Source of the DNA: Ignavibacteriota bacterium
GTDB taxonomy: Bacteria > Bacteroidota > Ignavibacteria > Kapaibacteriales > UBA2268
Direction of reading: 5' to 3'
DNA: 64,000 nucleotides
Assembly: GCA_019637995.1 (NCBI GenBank)
Contig: JAHBUQ010000001.1
Span: 1,028,381-1,092,380, forward strand
The first letter of the stretch is position 1. Each line of letters starts with the position of its first letter. Positions 20,561 through 31,576 of the stretch are shown one piece after another. The position numbers and the translations under genes were made by a program. The notes under the pieces are model-generated. The model had not been told where the DNA came from, searched no databases, and saw nothing but the letters and a program-made list of their open reading frames with translations.

Positions 20561-21952
20561 CTATTTTCTGTATTTAGATATAAATTCTTCCACTTCAGGA
20601 ATACCGCCTTGTAAAACAAGATATCCGTTCGATGGCTCACGTTCAGTAATTTCACCATTTACAGGTGTAAGCATAATATTTTTGACTTCTTCGAGGTCAG
20701 GAGTCTGCCCTAAAGCCCAGCATAATTTCATAAATGCAACCTCAGGCAGCATATTAGCGGTAGGCACAACACCCAATTCCATCATTTCACGTCCTGTTTC
20801 ATAAACATACATCTGAACATAACCCCATAGAGTCTGAACCGTCATATATACGGCAACACCGGCATCCTGAGCCCTTTTGAGAGCAGGATAAAGAGGTTTG
20901 TTGACATGCCCAAGACCTGTACCGGCAATAACTATACCTTTGTAACCTTTCTCGACCATAGAATCAATCATATCAGGCATCATATTAGGATAATAGTAGA
21001 CCATTCCGACTCGCTCTTCAAAATATGGCATAAGCTGAAAATCAGTATCCTTTCGGCGACGGCTGTAGTCCTGACGGAGTGGAGTAATTTTTTCGCGATT
21101 AATCATTGCAAGTGGAATATCTCCAATTGTTCTGAAAGTAGAGCGATAAGATGAGTGCATCTTCCTGACACGGGTGCCACGATGCAACAAGCCGTAACTA
21201 TCCGATGTAGGTCCAAACATGCAGACCTGAACTTCAGCAATATCAGATTCAGCTGCAGCCTTAACGCTGTGTATCAAATTCAAAGCTGCATCCGAAGATG
21301 GTCGGTCAGAGGAACGCTGAGAGCCAACCATTACGATAGGAACAGGGGAATTCTGTATCATAAATGATAAAATCGCTGCTGTATGATGCATAGTATCGGT
21401 TCCATGACCGATTACAATTCCCTGAACTCCGCTTTCTATTTCCTCGGCAATGGCTTTGGCAGTACCGATCCACTGTTCAGGTCCCATATTTTCACTGAAT
21501 ACACCATATAATTTGACAGTTTCGAGATTACAGTAATCAGCAAGTTCGGGCACTGAGCCATATAACTCACCCGGAGAGAATGCCGGAATTACTGCACCTG
21601 TCCTGTAGTCAAGGCGACTTGCTATAGTGCCGCCAGTTCCGAAAAGTTTAACTCTTGGTTTACCTTTATCATAAGGAAATTCTTTTTCAGGAATCTTGTA
21701 ATGAGCTACTTTTCTTCCTTTGATGTTGATTTTAGAAATTTTTTCGGCTCTGATACCAATATTATAACCTGTAGCCATTTTTATAACGAGGTGCTTATCA
21801 TCAGATGTTTCGGAGCGTGGGAGTATAATACCGGAATAAAAAGAACCGTCATTGGTTTCGACATCTATATCACTCCAGACCAAAGCATTGAACTTCTTGA
21901 GCACTTCAAGAGTATTTCCTGAATATCCTTTGAATAATTCTTTCTCGTCCAT
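20561..21952 (-). CDS. gatD: Glu-tRNA(Gln) amidotransferase subunit D (archaeal-type), asparaginase fold
   Basis: Glutaminase subunit of the GatDE complex. It releases ammonia from glutamine or asparagine, which GatE uses to turn Glu-tRNA(Gln) into Gln-tRNA(Gln). A GatD-specific N-terminal barrel (residues 1-80) precedes the asparaginase domain. Catalytic residues are T109 (GTGGTIAS), T185 and D186 (HGTDTM) and K264 (TRVRKMHSS). Its start overlaps the gatE stop as TAATG, which indicates coupled translation. A plain L-asparaginase is excluded by the N-terminal domain and the gatE partner. GatDE is established as the archaeal system; a complete pair in a bacterial chromosome is unusual. Confidence 0.93.
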   Translation of the reverse strand: MDEKELFKGYSGNTLEVLKKFNALVWSDIDVETNDGSFYSGIILPRSETSDDKHLVIKMATGYNIGIRAEKISKINIKGRKVAHYKIPEKEFPYDKGKPRVKLFGTGGTIASRLDYRTGAVIPAFSPGELYGSVPELADYCNLETVKLYGVFSENMGPEQWIGTAKAIAEEIESGVQGIVIGHGTDTMHHTAAILSFMIQNSPVPIVMVGSQRSSDRPSSDAALNLIHSVKAAAESDIAEVQVCMFGPTSDSYGLLHRGTRVRKMHSSYRSTFRTIGDIPLAMINREKITPLRQDYSRRRKDTDFQLMPYFEERVGMVYYYPNMMPDMIDSMVEKGYKGIVIAGTGLGHVNKPLYPALKRAQDAGVAVYMTVQTLWGYVQMYVYETGREMMELGVVPTANMLPEVAFMKLCWALGQTPDLEEVKNIMLTPVNGEITEREPSNGYLVLQGGIPEVEEFISKYRK

Positions 21953-23883
21953 TACTTTTTCTCCGATTTTAATTTTTCATCAATCATTTTAGCAACAGTC
22001 TGACCTTTAGCTCTGCCGCGTAATTCTCTCATCACAAGTCCCATATATACTTCATGCATATTTTCTGGATTGTTGAATTTTAAACGTTTTATTTGAATAT
22101 ATGAAGTACTGACTCTGGTTTTGATTTCCTCCTCCGTACATGGCATCGGGAAAAGTGCATCAATAACTTTACCACTTGTTAGAAAATCTTCAAGAATCAG
22201 CTCTGAAGCCTCTACAATAATTCTTTCGTTTTTCAGAGAATTAAATATGGCAGTAAATATTTCCTTATTTAAATTAGCTACTTTGTGTCCGGATCTTTTT
22301 AATTTTTTTGGTATTAAAATTAAAATTTTAGCTGCAATTTTACCATCAATACCAAGCTCTCCGGTTGCATAATCAAATACTTCAGCAAATCTTGAAACAG
22401 CAAGGTCCGGAATAATATCTTCAGGCACACCGAGTTTACGGTAACGCTCTTCACGTTTCCAGATTTGCTCCGGCATTTGCTCTCTAATCGCAGTTTTTCT
22501 CTCTTCTGTAATCGGTACAGGTGGCAGATCGGTATCAGGGTACATTCTTTCCGGTCCGGGTAGGATTCTTTCAAAACCATTTGTTCCGTCCCGAAGTGCC
22601 TGACGAGTTTCCGAAGGGATGCCGATTGTGACTTCTTTACACCTGATAATTATTTCACTTGCACCCATATCAGCATCCTGCTCAGGTCCCCATACAACTA
22701 TTAATGCATCGTCTGAGCTTGCATTCATAGTTTTCTTGAGAGAATTCCATTCGGCTGAAGAAATATTTTCGCCGATGTTATCTGAATGGATAATATTTGG
22801 AAGCGTTGTCAAACAAGCAATTACTCTCACTCTGTCTGAAATTTCTCTGGAGAAAAATGTGTCAGTTTGAGTCTGCCATTTTAAATAACCTCCAAAACCT
22901 TTTACCAAAACGCAATTTACTTTTCCACCGTTGTGAATGCCATCGCTTATTGGACTGTAATGAGTTTTCCGGAGTAATTTTGTTACATCCTTGAACTCGG
23001 CTGAGAATGTATCAGGTGTGATACCTTTTTCAGCAAGAACCTCCCTCAGACGGAGCAAATTCCACTGACGCATAGCTTCGTTATATGTAAGCAGTGGGAT
23101 ACGCTTGATATTAGGAACACCTTTGATTTCAATTCTCGTGCCACCTCTAACAGAAACGTTAACATCTTCCCTACCGGCACCGATACCTGTACGAACTTTT
23201 CCGGTTGACCTTACAAGTCTGCGAAGAATATTATTTACTTCAGCAACTTCCTGAGGAGTTTTCATCTCAGGATATGTCACAGTCTCAATCAATGGCATAC
23301 CAAGTCTGTCTGTGATATAAACACGCTTGTGCCCGACATCACTTACTTCACGACAAGAATCTTCTTCGATTGACATTTGAATCAAATTGATAACTCTATC
23401 CTTATACGGAATTTTACCTCCAACACAAGTTATCGCTGTACGTTGAAATCCGGTAGGAATTGAGCCGTCAAGGTACTGCTTACGCGCAATATGCAGCTCA
23501 TCAACAATAAAACCATTGAAAAGCATACCAACTTCAATAGCAATATCAAGTGCCTGATCGTTAATCAGAAATGGAGGTGTATCATCCATTTCGTAGGTAC
23601 AGACAGTGTCGTAGTGTATTCTGTAGATAATATCTTTTTTGGTTTTGAATTCCATCAGCGCAGTGCCGTCATACTCACCAAGCTCCGAAAGAGTTGGACG
23701 CATGTGTCTTAAAATTTCGGCATTGTAAGAACTTTGGTATTTTCCTGCCGGACAATGACAGAAAAGTTTTTTCTCGGTTAGAAGCTGCTGATGAACTTCA
23801 AGACCTGATTTAAAGCCTACTCTTTCATAGTCTTCGGGGGTCATTTCCTCGAAAGGTTTGAAAATAAAATCATATTCAGCCAT
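21952..23883 (-). CDS. gatE: Glu-tRNA(Gln) amidotransferase subunit E (archaeal-type)
   Basis: Kinase/amidotransferase subunit that phosphorylates the Glu moiety on Glu-tRNA(Gln) and amidates it with ammonia from GatD. The cradle domain opens with GFKSGLEVHQQLLTEKKLFC and continues through a GatB-like core (SIEEDSCREVSD, GIGAGREDVNVSV). An AspRS-like insertion follows at about 290-420, present in GatE but not in bacterial GatB. The C-terminal tail is YqeY-like (about 545-643, ending RGRAKGQTVAKMIDEKL). The length of 643 residues matches GatE, against about 475 for GatB. All segments are intact, so the pair looks functional. It is the first gene of a two-gene operon, 30 bp downstream of nothing but AT-rich promoter-like sequence. 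Confidence 0.93.
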   Translation of the reverse strand: MAEYDFIFKPFEEMTPEDYERVGFKSGLEVHQQLLTEKKLFCHCPAGKYQSSYNAEILRHMRPTLSELGEYDGTALMEFKTKKDIIYRIHYDTVCTYEMDDTPPFLINDQALDIAIEVGMLFNGFIVDELHIARKQYLDGSIPTGFQRTAITCVGGKIPYKDRVINLIQMSIEEDSCREVSDVGHKRVYITDRLGMPLIETVTYPEMKTPQEVAEVNNILRRLVRSTGKVRTGIGAGREDVNVSVRGGTRIEIKGVPNIKRIPLLTYNEAMRQWNLLRLREVLAEKGITPDTFSAEFKDVTKLLRKTHYSPISDGIHNGGKVNCVLVKGFGGYLKWQTQTDTFFSREISDRVRVIACLTTLPNIIHSDNIGENISSAEWNSLKKTMNASSDDALIVVWGPEQDADMGASEIIIRCKEVTIGIPSETRQALRDGTNGFERILPGPERMYPDTDLPPVPITEERKTAIREQMPEQIWKREERYRKLGVPEDIIPDLAVSRFAEVFDYATGELGIDGKIAAKILILIPKKLKRSGHKVANLNKEIFTAIFNSLKNERIIVEASELILEDFLTSGKVIDALFPMPCTEEEIKTRVSTSYIQIKRLKFNNPENMHEVYMGLVMRELRGRAKGQTVAKMIDEKLKSEKK

Positions 23884-24185
23884 AATAGACCCTTATAAAT
23901 ATCATTTAAGCAAAATTTCATTCATATACAAAATTAAAAATATTTTTTTGAATATTTAACAAAAAATAAACTCAAAATTACGAAAAATAAATGAATTTTA
24001 ATGTATAATTAATTAATTAATCCCTATAAATTGGGCATATTCTTCAAAAATGTCAGATTTATTATAGTTTTTCTTAAAATTTTTAAATTCATAAATAAAA
24101 CCTGTAACTTTTTTGGGAATAAATCAGTCTATATTGCAAGAGTTCAATGACAGTTTTTTTTAATAAATTATTTTCAGGAGAGTGG

Positions 24186-24971
24186 ATGATGACTGAAACT
24201 ATAAAAAATAAAGAAATAGCACTCCTTAAATACGGAGCAGCTGAGCTTAAAGCTTACTCAGGAAAAGCCACACTAAATGGCTTTGGATCTGCACTCTTAT
24301 TTTTTGCTGTATTGGCAGCATTATTGGGAATAGTGACTGTAAGCGAATTGAAAGTAAACGAACCTCTTGATTACTTTCCTAAAACTATTGAAACAATTTC
24401 AATAAAAGTCAAGCTTCCTGATATAATTCAATCCACAAAACCGCAGGTTTCCGGAGTAGCAAATCCTGAATCCGGCACAATTAAAATTGCTGGAAATTAT
24501 AAAGGTGTTGATGATAAAATTGCTACTGTAAATATAAGTGATATCGCATTATTTGAAAATACAGGCAATGCATCGGCTACCTTGGGTAATGCTGATAATT
24601 ACATCAAAACTCTTCCGATTATTGAAGATGTTGCTGTTGTAAAGCAGGAAATTATTGAAACAAAGCCAGCCGAAAAGGAATTCTTTTTTGCTGAAATAGA
24701 GCCAAAAGTTAATTTGAACAAACTAAATCAAAGTATTGTATATCCACATTTAGCTAGAAAAGCAAATGTTGAAGGACAAGTTTTAGTTAGTGCATTGATA
24801 GGCACTAACGGACAAGTACTGAAAGTGAAGATTGAAGAATCAAGCAATCAACTCTTTAACAATGCAGCAATTGAAGCTGTAAAAACACCCGGCATTTTCA
24901 CTGCTGCTTTTCAGGACAATATGGCAGTAAATTGCTGGATAACAATACCAATTTCATTCAGATTGAAGTAG
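24186..24971 (+). CDS. TonB-like energy transducer
   Basis: Periplasm-spanning protein that likely couples the proton-motive force (through ExbBD) to TonB-dependent outer-membrane receptors. I take the ATG at 24186, 5 nt after the AGGAG at 24176-24180; an ATG at 24147 would add 13 residues. A cytoplasmic stretch of about 33 residues precedes one membrane segment (SALLFFAVLAALLGIVTV), a long linker, and a C-terminal TonB domain with the YPHLARKANVEGQVLVSALI signature. The linker has no strong Pro-Lys run. The gene is alone and convergent with carB; its exbBD partners are not in the window. Confidence 0.8.
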   Translation: MMTETIKNKEIALLKYGAAELKAYSGKATLNGFGSALLFFAVLAALLGIVTVSELKVNEPLDYFPKTIETISIKVKLPDIIQSTKPQVSGVANPESGTIKIAGNYKGVDDKIATVNISDIALFENTGNASATLGNADNYIKTLPIIEDVAVVKQEIIETKPAEKEFFFAEIEPKVNLNKLNQSIVYPHLARKANVEGQVLVSALIGTNGQVLKVKIEESSNQLFNNAAIEAVKTPGIFTAAFQDNMAVNCWITIPISFRLK

Positions 24972-24994
24972 TTGCAATATCTAATTAAATTTTT

Positions 24995-27900
24995 CTAAAT
25001 ATTTCCCATCTTTACGGGATTTGAAATAGTAATCTGGTGTTTTTGCAGCCAGTCTAAGCCGTCAGTTACTGCTTTAGCTGCTGCGATATTTGTAACACAC
25101 AGAATCTTCTTGTTAAGAGCTGCAGAGCGTATCAGGAGGTCATCCTGATATGCTTTGCGTCCCAAAGGAGTATTAATAACCATCTGAATATTTCCGCTAT
25201 GGAGCATCTCTATAACATTAGGATTACCCTGGTCAATTTTATGCATCAGATTTACAGGTACACCATTCACATGTAAAATGCTGTAAGTACCTAAAGTAGC
25301 GTAAATACCATATCCTAATTTGTGCAATTTTCTTGCAATAGGCACTACAAGCTTTTTATCATAATCATTTACACTTATGAAAATATTGCCCTTTAGCGGT
25401 AAATTATGCCCTGCTGAAATTTGTGATTTCACATAAGCTTCTCCGAAAAATTCAGAAGTTCCCATAACTTCACCGGTGGAACGCATTTCAGGACCTAAAA
25501 CTGTATCAACTCCGGGAAATTTTCCAAACGAAAATACAGGAGATTTTACTGAATAATTATCACTTCCCTGCGATTTCGAAATATTCATTCCCGATAATTT
25601 TTCTCCCAACATCGCTTTAATTGCAAGCTCGGTCATCGGAATTCCGGTTGATTTTGATACAAATGGTACAGTTCGGGAGGCACGGGGATTCACCTCAATG
25701 AGATATACTTCATTATCTAATACTGCATATTGAATATTCATAAATCCAATAACTTTCAATGACTTTGCAAGTTTATATGTTATTTCTCTTATATTATCAC
25801 GAATTTGAGGAGTTATCGAATAAGATGGAAGAACAGAACAACTATCCCCCGAATGAACTCCGGCTTCTTCTATGTGTTCCATAATACCGGCAATAATTGT
25901 ATAATTTCCATCAGAAACAGCATCAACATCAATTTCGATTGCACTTTCAAGGAATTTATCAATCAATACAGGATGATTGTCGCTAACTCTAACTGCCTCA
26001 TTGAGATAAGTCAAAAATTCATCGTCATTATAGACTATTGCCATACCACGACCGCCAAGCACATAAGAAGGTCTTACGATTACCGGATAACCAATTTCTC
26101 TTGCAAATTTGAGAGCTTCATCCTTAGTTATTGCAGAATTTCCTTTTGGATATAAAATATCCTGCTCTTCTAAAATTTCGAGAAGTTTGCCTCTGTCTTC
26201 TGCTGCATCTATACTTGTCTGACAAGTACCGAAAATCTTAACTCCATATTCTTCAAGCTTTTTGGATAATTTCAACGGAGTTTGCCCACCAAGCTGCAAG
26301 ATTACACCTTCGGGCTGCTCTAAATCAATTATATTCATCACATCTTCAAAATAAACCGGCTCGAAATATAATTTGTCAGAGGTATCATAATCCGTGGAAA
26401 CAGTCTCAGGGTTACAATTAATAAGAATCGTTTCGTATTCTGTACCCTTTAAAACCAATGCTGCCTGCGAGCAGCAGTAATCAAATTCAAGTCCCTGCCC
26501 AATTCTGAAAGGACCACCTCCAAGTATTGCAATTTTTTTCTTTTCAGATTTTACTGATTCATTTTCTCTTAGATAAGTAGAATAAAAATAAGGAGTATGT
26601 GCCTCAAATTCTCCGGCACATGTATCAACACTTTTGTATGTTGGTAATACTCCAAGATTTTTTCTTAACTCTCTTAAATCAGCGGCATTTTCACCTCTCA
26701 ACTTAGCAATTTGTTCATCGGAAAAGCCATTTAATTTCAAGATTTTAAGAAAATCAGTTGATAACTCTGCTGAATTTTTAATTTTAAATTCAAAATCAAT
26801 TATTTGCTGAATATTATCTAAAAACCACTTATCAATTCCGGTAAATTCATTGATTGTATCAATATCGGCACCGAGTTCGAATGCACGCTTGACAAGAAAT
26901 GGAGTATCAGGAGTTGGCTTTTTGAGTTTTTCAAGTATAGTTTCTATTGAAAAATCGTTAAATTTATCCGATTCAAATCCGGAAGCACCAATTTCAAGTG
27001 AACGAAATGCCTTTTGAAATGCTTCGCGGAAATTTGAGCCAATTGCCATAACCTCACCGACTGACTTCATCTGAGTTGTCAAAACCGGCTCAACTTTGAA
27101 CTTTTCAAAATCCCAGCGTGGTACTTTTACAACGATGTAATCCATCACCGGCTCGAAAGATGCAGGCGTAGTGCGGGTAATATCGTTTGTAATTTCATCA
27201 AGAGTGAAACCAACAGCAAGTTTTGCCGCAATTTTTGCAATTGGAAAACCTGTAGCTTTAGAAACCAGAGCTGAACTTCTTGACACACGCGGATTCATCT
27301 CAATAACACGCACATCTCCATTTTTGGGATTCACTGCAAACTGAATATTTGAGCCACCTGTTTCGACGCCAATTTCTCTGATTACTGCGATTGAGTAATC
27401 TCTAAGTCGTTGATATTCTATATCACTAAGCGTCTGAGCCGGAGCTACTGTTATACTGTCACCTGTATGAACGCCCATTGGGTCAAAATTTTCAATAGAA
27501 GCAACAATTATTGCATTATCTTTCTTATCACGAATCACTTCAAATTCAAATTCTTTCCAACCGACAAGTGATTCTTCAACAAGAACCTCGCTTATAGGCG
27601 AAAGAGATAACCCATTGATAATTATATTGGTAAACTCTTCCATGTTTGTAGCAATTCCACCACCTGAACCGCCGAGAGTGAGCGAAGGTCTTATTATTAT
27701 TGGAAATCCAATCTCTCCTTGAAAATCAAGGGCTTCCTTAAGTGAGCTGACAGTTTTTCCTTTAGGAGACTGCAACCCGATATTATCCATCGCCTGCCGG
27801 AATAATTCACGCCTTTCAGCTTTTTCTATTGATTGCCTGTTAACACCAAGAAGTTCAATATTATACTTGTCAATTATGCCCTTGTCATATAGTTCTAAGC

Positions 27901-28195
27901 TGATATTTAGTGCAGTCTGACCACCAACTGTTGGCAAAATTGCATCAATTTTTTCTTTTTGAATTAATTGTTCAATAATATCTGTCGTAATTGGCTCGAT
28001 ATATACCTTGTCTGACAATTGCGGGTCAGTCATTATTGTAGCAGGATTACTGTTAAGCACAACAACGTAATATCCCAAAGACTTAAGCGCCTTCACCGCT
28101 TGCGAGCCGGAATAATCAAACTCTCCTGCCTGACCAATAACAATCGGACCTGAGCCGATGACTAAAATTCTATTTATATCAATTCTTTGTGGCAT
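24995..28195 (-). CDS. carB: Carbamoyl-phosphate synthase large subunit
   Basis: Makes carbamoyl phosphate from bicarbonate, ammonia and two ATP, for pyrimidine and arginine synthesis. The 1066-residue protein shows both ATP-grasp halves ([17 protein letters not shown] near 16; [16 protein letters not shown] near 555), the glycine-rich loops [10 protein letters not shown] and [10 protein letters not shown], and a C-terminal MGS-type allosteric domain (from about 935). Its start overlaps the end of carA by 17 bp, so the two are co-translated. It is last in the leftward methyltransferase-yfhO-carA-carB operon. Confidence 0.97.
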   Translation of the reverse strand: MPQRIDINRILVIGSGPIVIGQAGEFDYSGSQAVKALKSLGYYVVVLNSNPATIMTDPQLSDKVYIEPITTDIIEQLIQKEKIDAILPTVGGQTALNISLELYDKGIIDKYNIELLGVNRQSIEKAERRELFRQAMDNIGLQSPKGKTVSSLKEALDFQGEIGFPIIIRPSLTLGGSGGGIATNMEEFTNIIINGLSLSPISEVLVEESLVGWKEFEFEVIRDKKDNAIIVASIENFDPMGVHTGDSITVAPAQTLSDIEYQRLRDYSIAVIREIGVETGGSNIQFAVNPKNGDVRVIEMNPRVSRSSALVSKATGFPIAKIAAKLAVGFTLDEITNDITRTTPASFEPVMDYIVVKVPRWDFEKFKVEPVLTTQMKSVGEVMAIGSNFREAFQKAFRSLEIGASGFESDKFNDFSIETILEKLKKPTPDTPFLVKRAFELGADIDTINEFTGIDKWFLDNIQQIIDFEFKIKNSAELSTDFLKILKLNGFSDEQIAKLRGENAADLRELRKNLGVLPTYKSVDTCAGEFEAHTPYFYSTYLRENESVKSEKKKIAILGGGPFRIGQGLEFDYCCSQAALVLKGTEYETILINCNPETVSTDYDTSDKLYFEPVYFEDVMNIIDLEQPEGVILQLGGQTPLKLSKKLEEYGVKIFGTCQTSIDAAEDRGKLLEILEEQDILYPKGNSAITKDEALKFAREIGYPVIVRPSYVLGGRGMAIVYNDDEFLTYLNEAVRVSDNHPVLIDKFLESAIEIDVDAVSDGNYTIIAGIMEHIEEAGVHSGDSCSVLPSYSITPQIRDNIREITYKLAKSLKVIGFMNIQYAVLDNEVYLIEVNPRASRTVPFVSKSTGIPMTELAIKAMLGEKLSGMNISKSQGSDNYSVKSPVFSFGKFPGVDTVLGPEMRSTGEVMGTSEFFGEAYVKSQISAGHNLPLKGNIFISVNDYDKKLVVPIARKLHKLGYGIYATLGTYSILHVNGVPVNLMHKIDQGNPNVIEMLHSGNIQMVINTPLGRKAYQDDLLIRSAALNKKILCVTNIAAAKAVTDGLDWLQKHQITISNPVKMGNI

Positions 28196-29288
28196 TATTC
28201 TTCACTAAATTATAAAAATCATTGAAAACTATATTATTTACATCGTTTGGTCCCGGTGATGCCTCCGGATGAAACTGTACTGAACAAATCGGCAGGGTTT
28301 TGTGTTTGATTCCACTAACAGTATTATCGTAAAGGTGTAACCACGTTAAATCCCAATCATTATTGGACTTTAGCGAGTCCATATTAATAGCGTAATTGTG
28401 ATTTTGTGATGATATATAAACATTTCCGTTATCAATATATTTCACCGGATGATTTCCACCGTGATGCCCGAAAGGAAGTTTATCAATTTCAAGCTCAAAA
28501 GCTTTACCAATTAATTGATGTCCAAAGCAAATACCAGTTACAGGAATATTATTTTGAGCAAATTTATTGATAAAATCAATATTTTTTACAATTCGCGGGT
28601 CACCCGGTCCGTTTGACAGAAAAATACCATCAAAATCTATATTTTTCAATTTATTATCTAAATCATCGGAGAAAGGAATCAATATAACTTTTGAGAAATA
28701 TCGCAGTAAATCAATTATGATTGTTCTCTTAATTCCAAAATCTATTGCAGCAATTACAAGATTATTATCTGCATTCCCTGAATATTCACGAATCTCTTTT
28801 TCAATTACCGATTCAAACACATTTACATCTGAAATTGAGGGAGAATTTCTCACCATTTCGATAAATTTTTCAGGGTCAAGATGCTCAGTTGTAATTCCGC
28901 CCTTAACAGCACCGGAATTACGTATCTGCTTAGTTAATGAGCGGTTATCAAGATTATGAATACCAATTATTCCAGAATTTTCAAGATAAGTGGCAAAATC
29001 CATTTTTGAATTAAAATTCGATGGAATATTTGATAGCTCGCGGATAATTACTGCCTCAGCCATAATTTTATCCGATTGCGGATTCTCAACCGTAATCCCA
29101 TAATTACCAATCAATGGATATGTGAAATTAATAATCTGCCCTTTGTAAGATGGGTCTGTCAGAATTTCTTCATAACCCGTCATCGCAGTATTAAAGACGA
29201 CTTCGCCAAAAACTGTACCGTTTCCGGCAAAGCAATCGGCAAAATCATAATATCCGTTTTCAAGTGCTAACAGCGACTTTTTTTGCAT
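28179..29288 (-). CDS. carA: Carbamoyl-phosphate synthase small subunit (glutaminase)
   Basis: Supplies ammonia from glutamine to CarB. The N-terminal CPSase_sm_chain domain ([32 protein letters not shown]) is followed by a class I amidotransferase domain with the nucleophile Cys in [11 protein letters not shown] (near residue 250) and the His/Glu pair in [10 protein letters not shown]. The length of 369 residues is normal. Its ATG directly follows the yfhO-like stop with no gap, and its end overlaps carB. No attenuator-like leader is visible because there is no spacer. Confidence 0.97.
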   Translation of the reverse strand: MQKKSLLALENGYYDFADCFAGNGTVFGEVVFNTAMTGYEEILTDPSYKGQIINFTYPLIGNYGITVENPQSDKIMAEAVIIRELSNIPSNFNSKMDFATYLENSGIIGIHNLDNRSLTKQIRNSGAVKGGITTEHLDPEKFIEMVRNSPSISDVNVFESVIEKEIREYSGNADNNLVIAAIDFGIKRTIIIDLLRYFSKVILIPFSDDLDNKLKNIDFDGIFLSNGPGDPRIVKNIDFINKFAQNNIPVTGICFGHQLIGKAFELEIDKLPFGHHGGNHPVKYIDNGNVYISSQNHNYAINMDSLKSNNDWDLTWLHLYDNTVSGIKHKTLPICSVQFHPEASPGPNDVNNIVFNDFYNLVKNNATKN

Positions 29289-31559
29289 TTATTTCTTTTT
29301 ATTTAAATTAATTACTAATAATGGTAAACTAATAAGCAAAGTAACAATTGTTATCCACTGACCAAGCGCAAAGGATTCAGAAGCAAATCTAAGCTCAACT
29401 TTTGACGCTCCTTTTGGAATTTCAATAGCACGAAGACTATAATTAGCGCGATGTAATTTAGCCGGCAACCCGTCCACAAATACTTTCCATGCTGGATACC
29501 AAATTTCAGAAAGCACTAAAATTGCATTAGTTTCCGGATTCATAATTTCGTATCTCAGGTAATTAGCTTTGTATTCCCTGCAAACTACCTTGGATTTAAT
29601 TTCTTCATCAGGATTCAGATTAACTTTTACAGCATCCTCAAGAATAACTTCTTTTGTAAAGTCATAATTTCCGCTTTTCATATTATCACTTACGTCTAAA
29701 GCATTGAAAATATGAGCTTTATTAACAAGCCATGCGTTTGGAAGTCGGTCAAAATTTTCTTCAAAAAATGGTTGGTTTGTTTGAGAATTAAACTTCAATA
29801 CATATTTAACATTTAATAAATCGTAAATCTCATCAGCAGTATTAAGAGCTGGATTAACGCGTTGCAAAACAAGAGGGTTATATCCTTCTGTATTCATAAA
29901 TTTATCAACCATACCCTGATTTCGTTTAGTTGCCATATATGGAGGTGAGTACGAGCGTGTATTGACACGGAAAATATTTTCGGGTGGATTTGACTTAAAT
30001 GATTCAAGCATTTTTCCATCCATCTGATAAGCAAGTTTAGGGTCTTCTTTGGATTGATTGAAATCGCTCCCTGCAAGATACAAATCCAGAAACAGTACAA
30101 TTGTAAGAACAGCACCTGCAACAATATAGTTAACTTTATTATTTCCAAACATATAAGCTAATGCTGCTGATATTGAAAAATATAAAAGTCCAAGCAATGC
30201 TGAATTCATTGAGCTATCACCTGCATTTCCACTTACAATTGAAATTATTACAAGTAACGCTACAATTCCGATTGATATAAACATATTATTTTTCAATTCA
30301 TTAAAACTGACTTTTAATAATTTGTCAAATCCGATTCCCGCAAAAATACTAAAAGCAAATACTACATAAATCATCATTCTTGCAGGATTTCTGAATTGTC
30401 CGAAAAATGGCAAATTGTAAAATATTCCATGTACGAAGAAATTTGAACCCAAAGCGTGCAAAAATCCAATCGCTGTCATAATAATTAGAAAAAGCGTGAA
30501 CTTATCTTTGTAAGTGCTTAATAAACCAATAAATCCAAGTAGGACAATCACGATTCCAAAATAAAATGCTGTTTCCCAATAATAGAAATAAGGTGCCTGC
30601 TCTCCATTTGCAAGAATAAGATTGAAATTAGTCGGATTTGCAGCATCACCCGTGATTTTTCCAAACTGGTGAGGATTTACAAAATTTGAAATCTGCTTAA
30701 ATTCAAGAGAACCTTCTGCACTTTTTTCAACGGTCATTTCAGCTCTAATTGACATATCGGCAAGTTCATTTGAGGTCAGAAACTGAATCTGAAATATTCC
30801 TAAAGCAACTAAAAATGCAGCTGCACCTGAAACAATTGAAATCACAAATTTACTCTTTTCCGGATTTTTGATATTATTTACTAAGTGCCAAATATAATAT
30901 AAACCAAGGAAAAATGCCAAATAAAGTGTAGTTTGCGGGTGACCTGAAAGCATTGAAATTCCCAAAATCAGCCCTGCTGCGATACCAAAACGATAATCAG
31001 ACTCATCGAATGCTCTGATGAAAAACATAAAAACGAGCGGAAACCAAGCAAGGTGATAAACAATCATGGGGTGTATTACATGGCATACCATCATCATTGA
31101 AAATGAGTAACCTATTGCACCAATTGCACTTCCCATCTGACTTATATTTTTGCTTCTTAATAGGAAGAAGAAAGTAATCTGTGCGATGAAAAAGTGCATT
31201 ATAATTACAAACTGTAAGCCCCAAACTGAAAGATGTCCATTTGAATCAATGAAAAATGATAACAAACGATTTAAAGGATAAAAGAAGCCCACCTGCAAAT
31301 CCGCTAAAAATGGCATACCACTAAAAACATAAGGATTCCAGAAAGGAATAGACCCCTGACTTGCCGCTAAAGCCGCATAAGTTTGTACCGGATAAACATA
31401 TTCTACGAAATCTTCCCAAAAAAAGGAAGTTCCAAAAAGCTGACCCGCAAAAAAGATTACAGTTGTGAGAAGAAATAATCCGATGAAATAATAATTCGGA
31501 AATTCCTTAACCTGAATTTCCTTCGCTTGAGGTGTTTCTTTTTTCAGAGTTTTTTTCAT
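29289..31559 (-). CDS. YfhO-family integral membrane protein
   Basis: Polytopic inner-membrane protein with about 12 hydrophobic segments and a soluble C-terminal portion. The first segment (about 27-46) is followed by the motif region DFVEYVYPVQTYAALAASQGSIPFWNPYVFSGMP, which matches the YfhO family of GT-C-like membrane proteins implicated in glycosylation of cell-envelope polymers in Gram-positives. The acidic motif sits in the first extracytoplasmic loop, where GT-C enzymes bind their lipid-linked donor. Its gene lies between a methyltransferase (17 bp upstream) and carA (no gap). Function here is not known; a glycan-transfer role is inferred from the family only. Confidence 0.8.
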   Translation of the reverse strand: MKKTLKKETPQAKEIQVKEFPNYYFIGLFLLTTVIFFAGQLFGTSFFWEDFVEYVYPVQTYAALAASQGSIPFWNPYVFSGMPFLADLQVGFFYPLNRLLSFFIDSNGHLSVWGLQFVIIMHFFIAQITFFFLLRSKNISQMGSAIGAIGYSFSMMMVCHVIHPMIVYHLAWFPLVFMFFIRAFDESDYRFGIAAGLILGISMLSGHPQTTLYLAFFLGLYYIWHLVNNIKNPEKSKFVISIVSGAAAFLVALGIFQIQFLTSNELADMSIRAEMTVEKSAEGSLEFKQISNFVNPHQFGKITGDAANPTNFNLILANGEQAPYFYYWETAFYFGIVIVLLGFIGLLSTYKDKFTLFLIIMTAIGFLHALGSNFFVHGIFYNLPFFGQFRNPARMMIYVVFAFSIFAGIGFDKLLKVSFNELKNNMFISIGIVALLVIISIVSGNAGDSSMNSALLGLLYFSISAALAYMFGNNKVNYIVAGAVLTIVLFLDLYLAGSDFNQSKEDPKLAYQMDGKMLESFKSNPPENIFRVNTRSYSPPYMATKRNQGMVDKFMNTEGYNPLVLQRVNPALNTADEIYDLLNVKYVLKFNSQTNQPFFEENFDRLPNAWLVNKAHIFNALDVSDNMKSGNYDFTKEVILEDAVKVNLNPDEEIKSKVVCREYKANYLRYEIMNPETNAILVLSEIWYPAWKVFVDGLPAKLHRANYSLRAIEIPKGASKVELRFASESFALGQWITIVTLLISLPLLVINLNKKK

Positions 31560-31576
31560 AATTTTTATATTTAAAT

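Noticed and set aside
20561..21952. Ordinary L-asparaginase
   Set aside because: It has the GatD-type N-terminal barrel domain and is coupled to gatE.
20561..23883. The contig is archaeal, given GatDE
   Set aside because: T9SS sorting domains, lipoboxes, mscL, smpB, alr, ppk1, htpG and queA surround the pair on the same contig.
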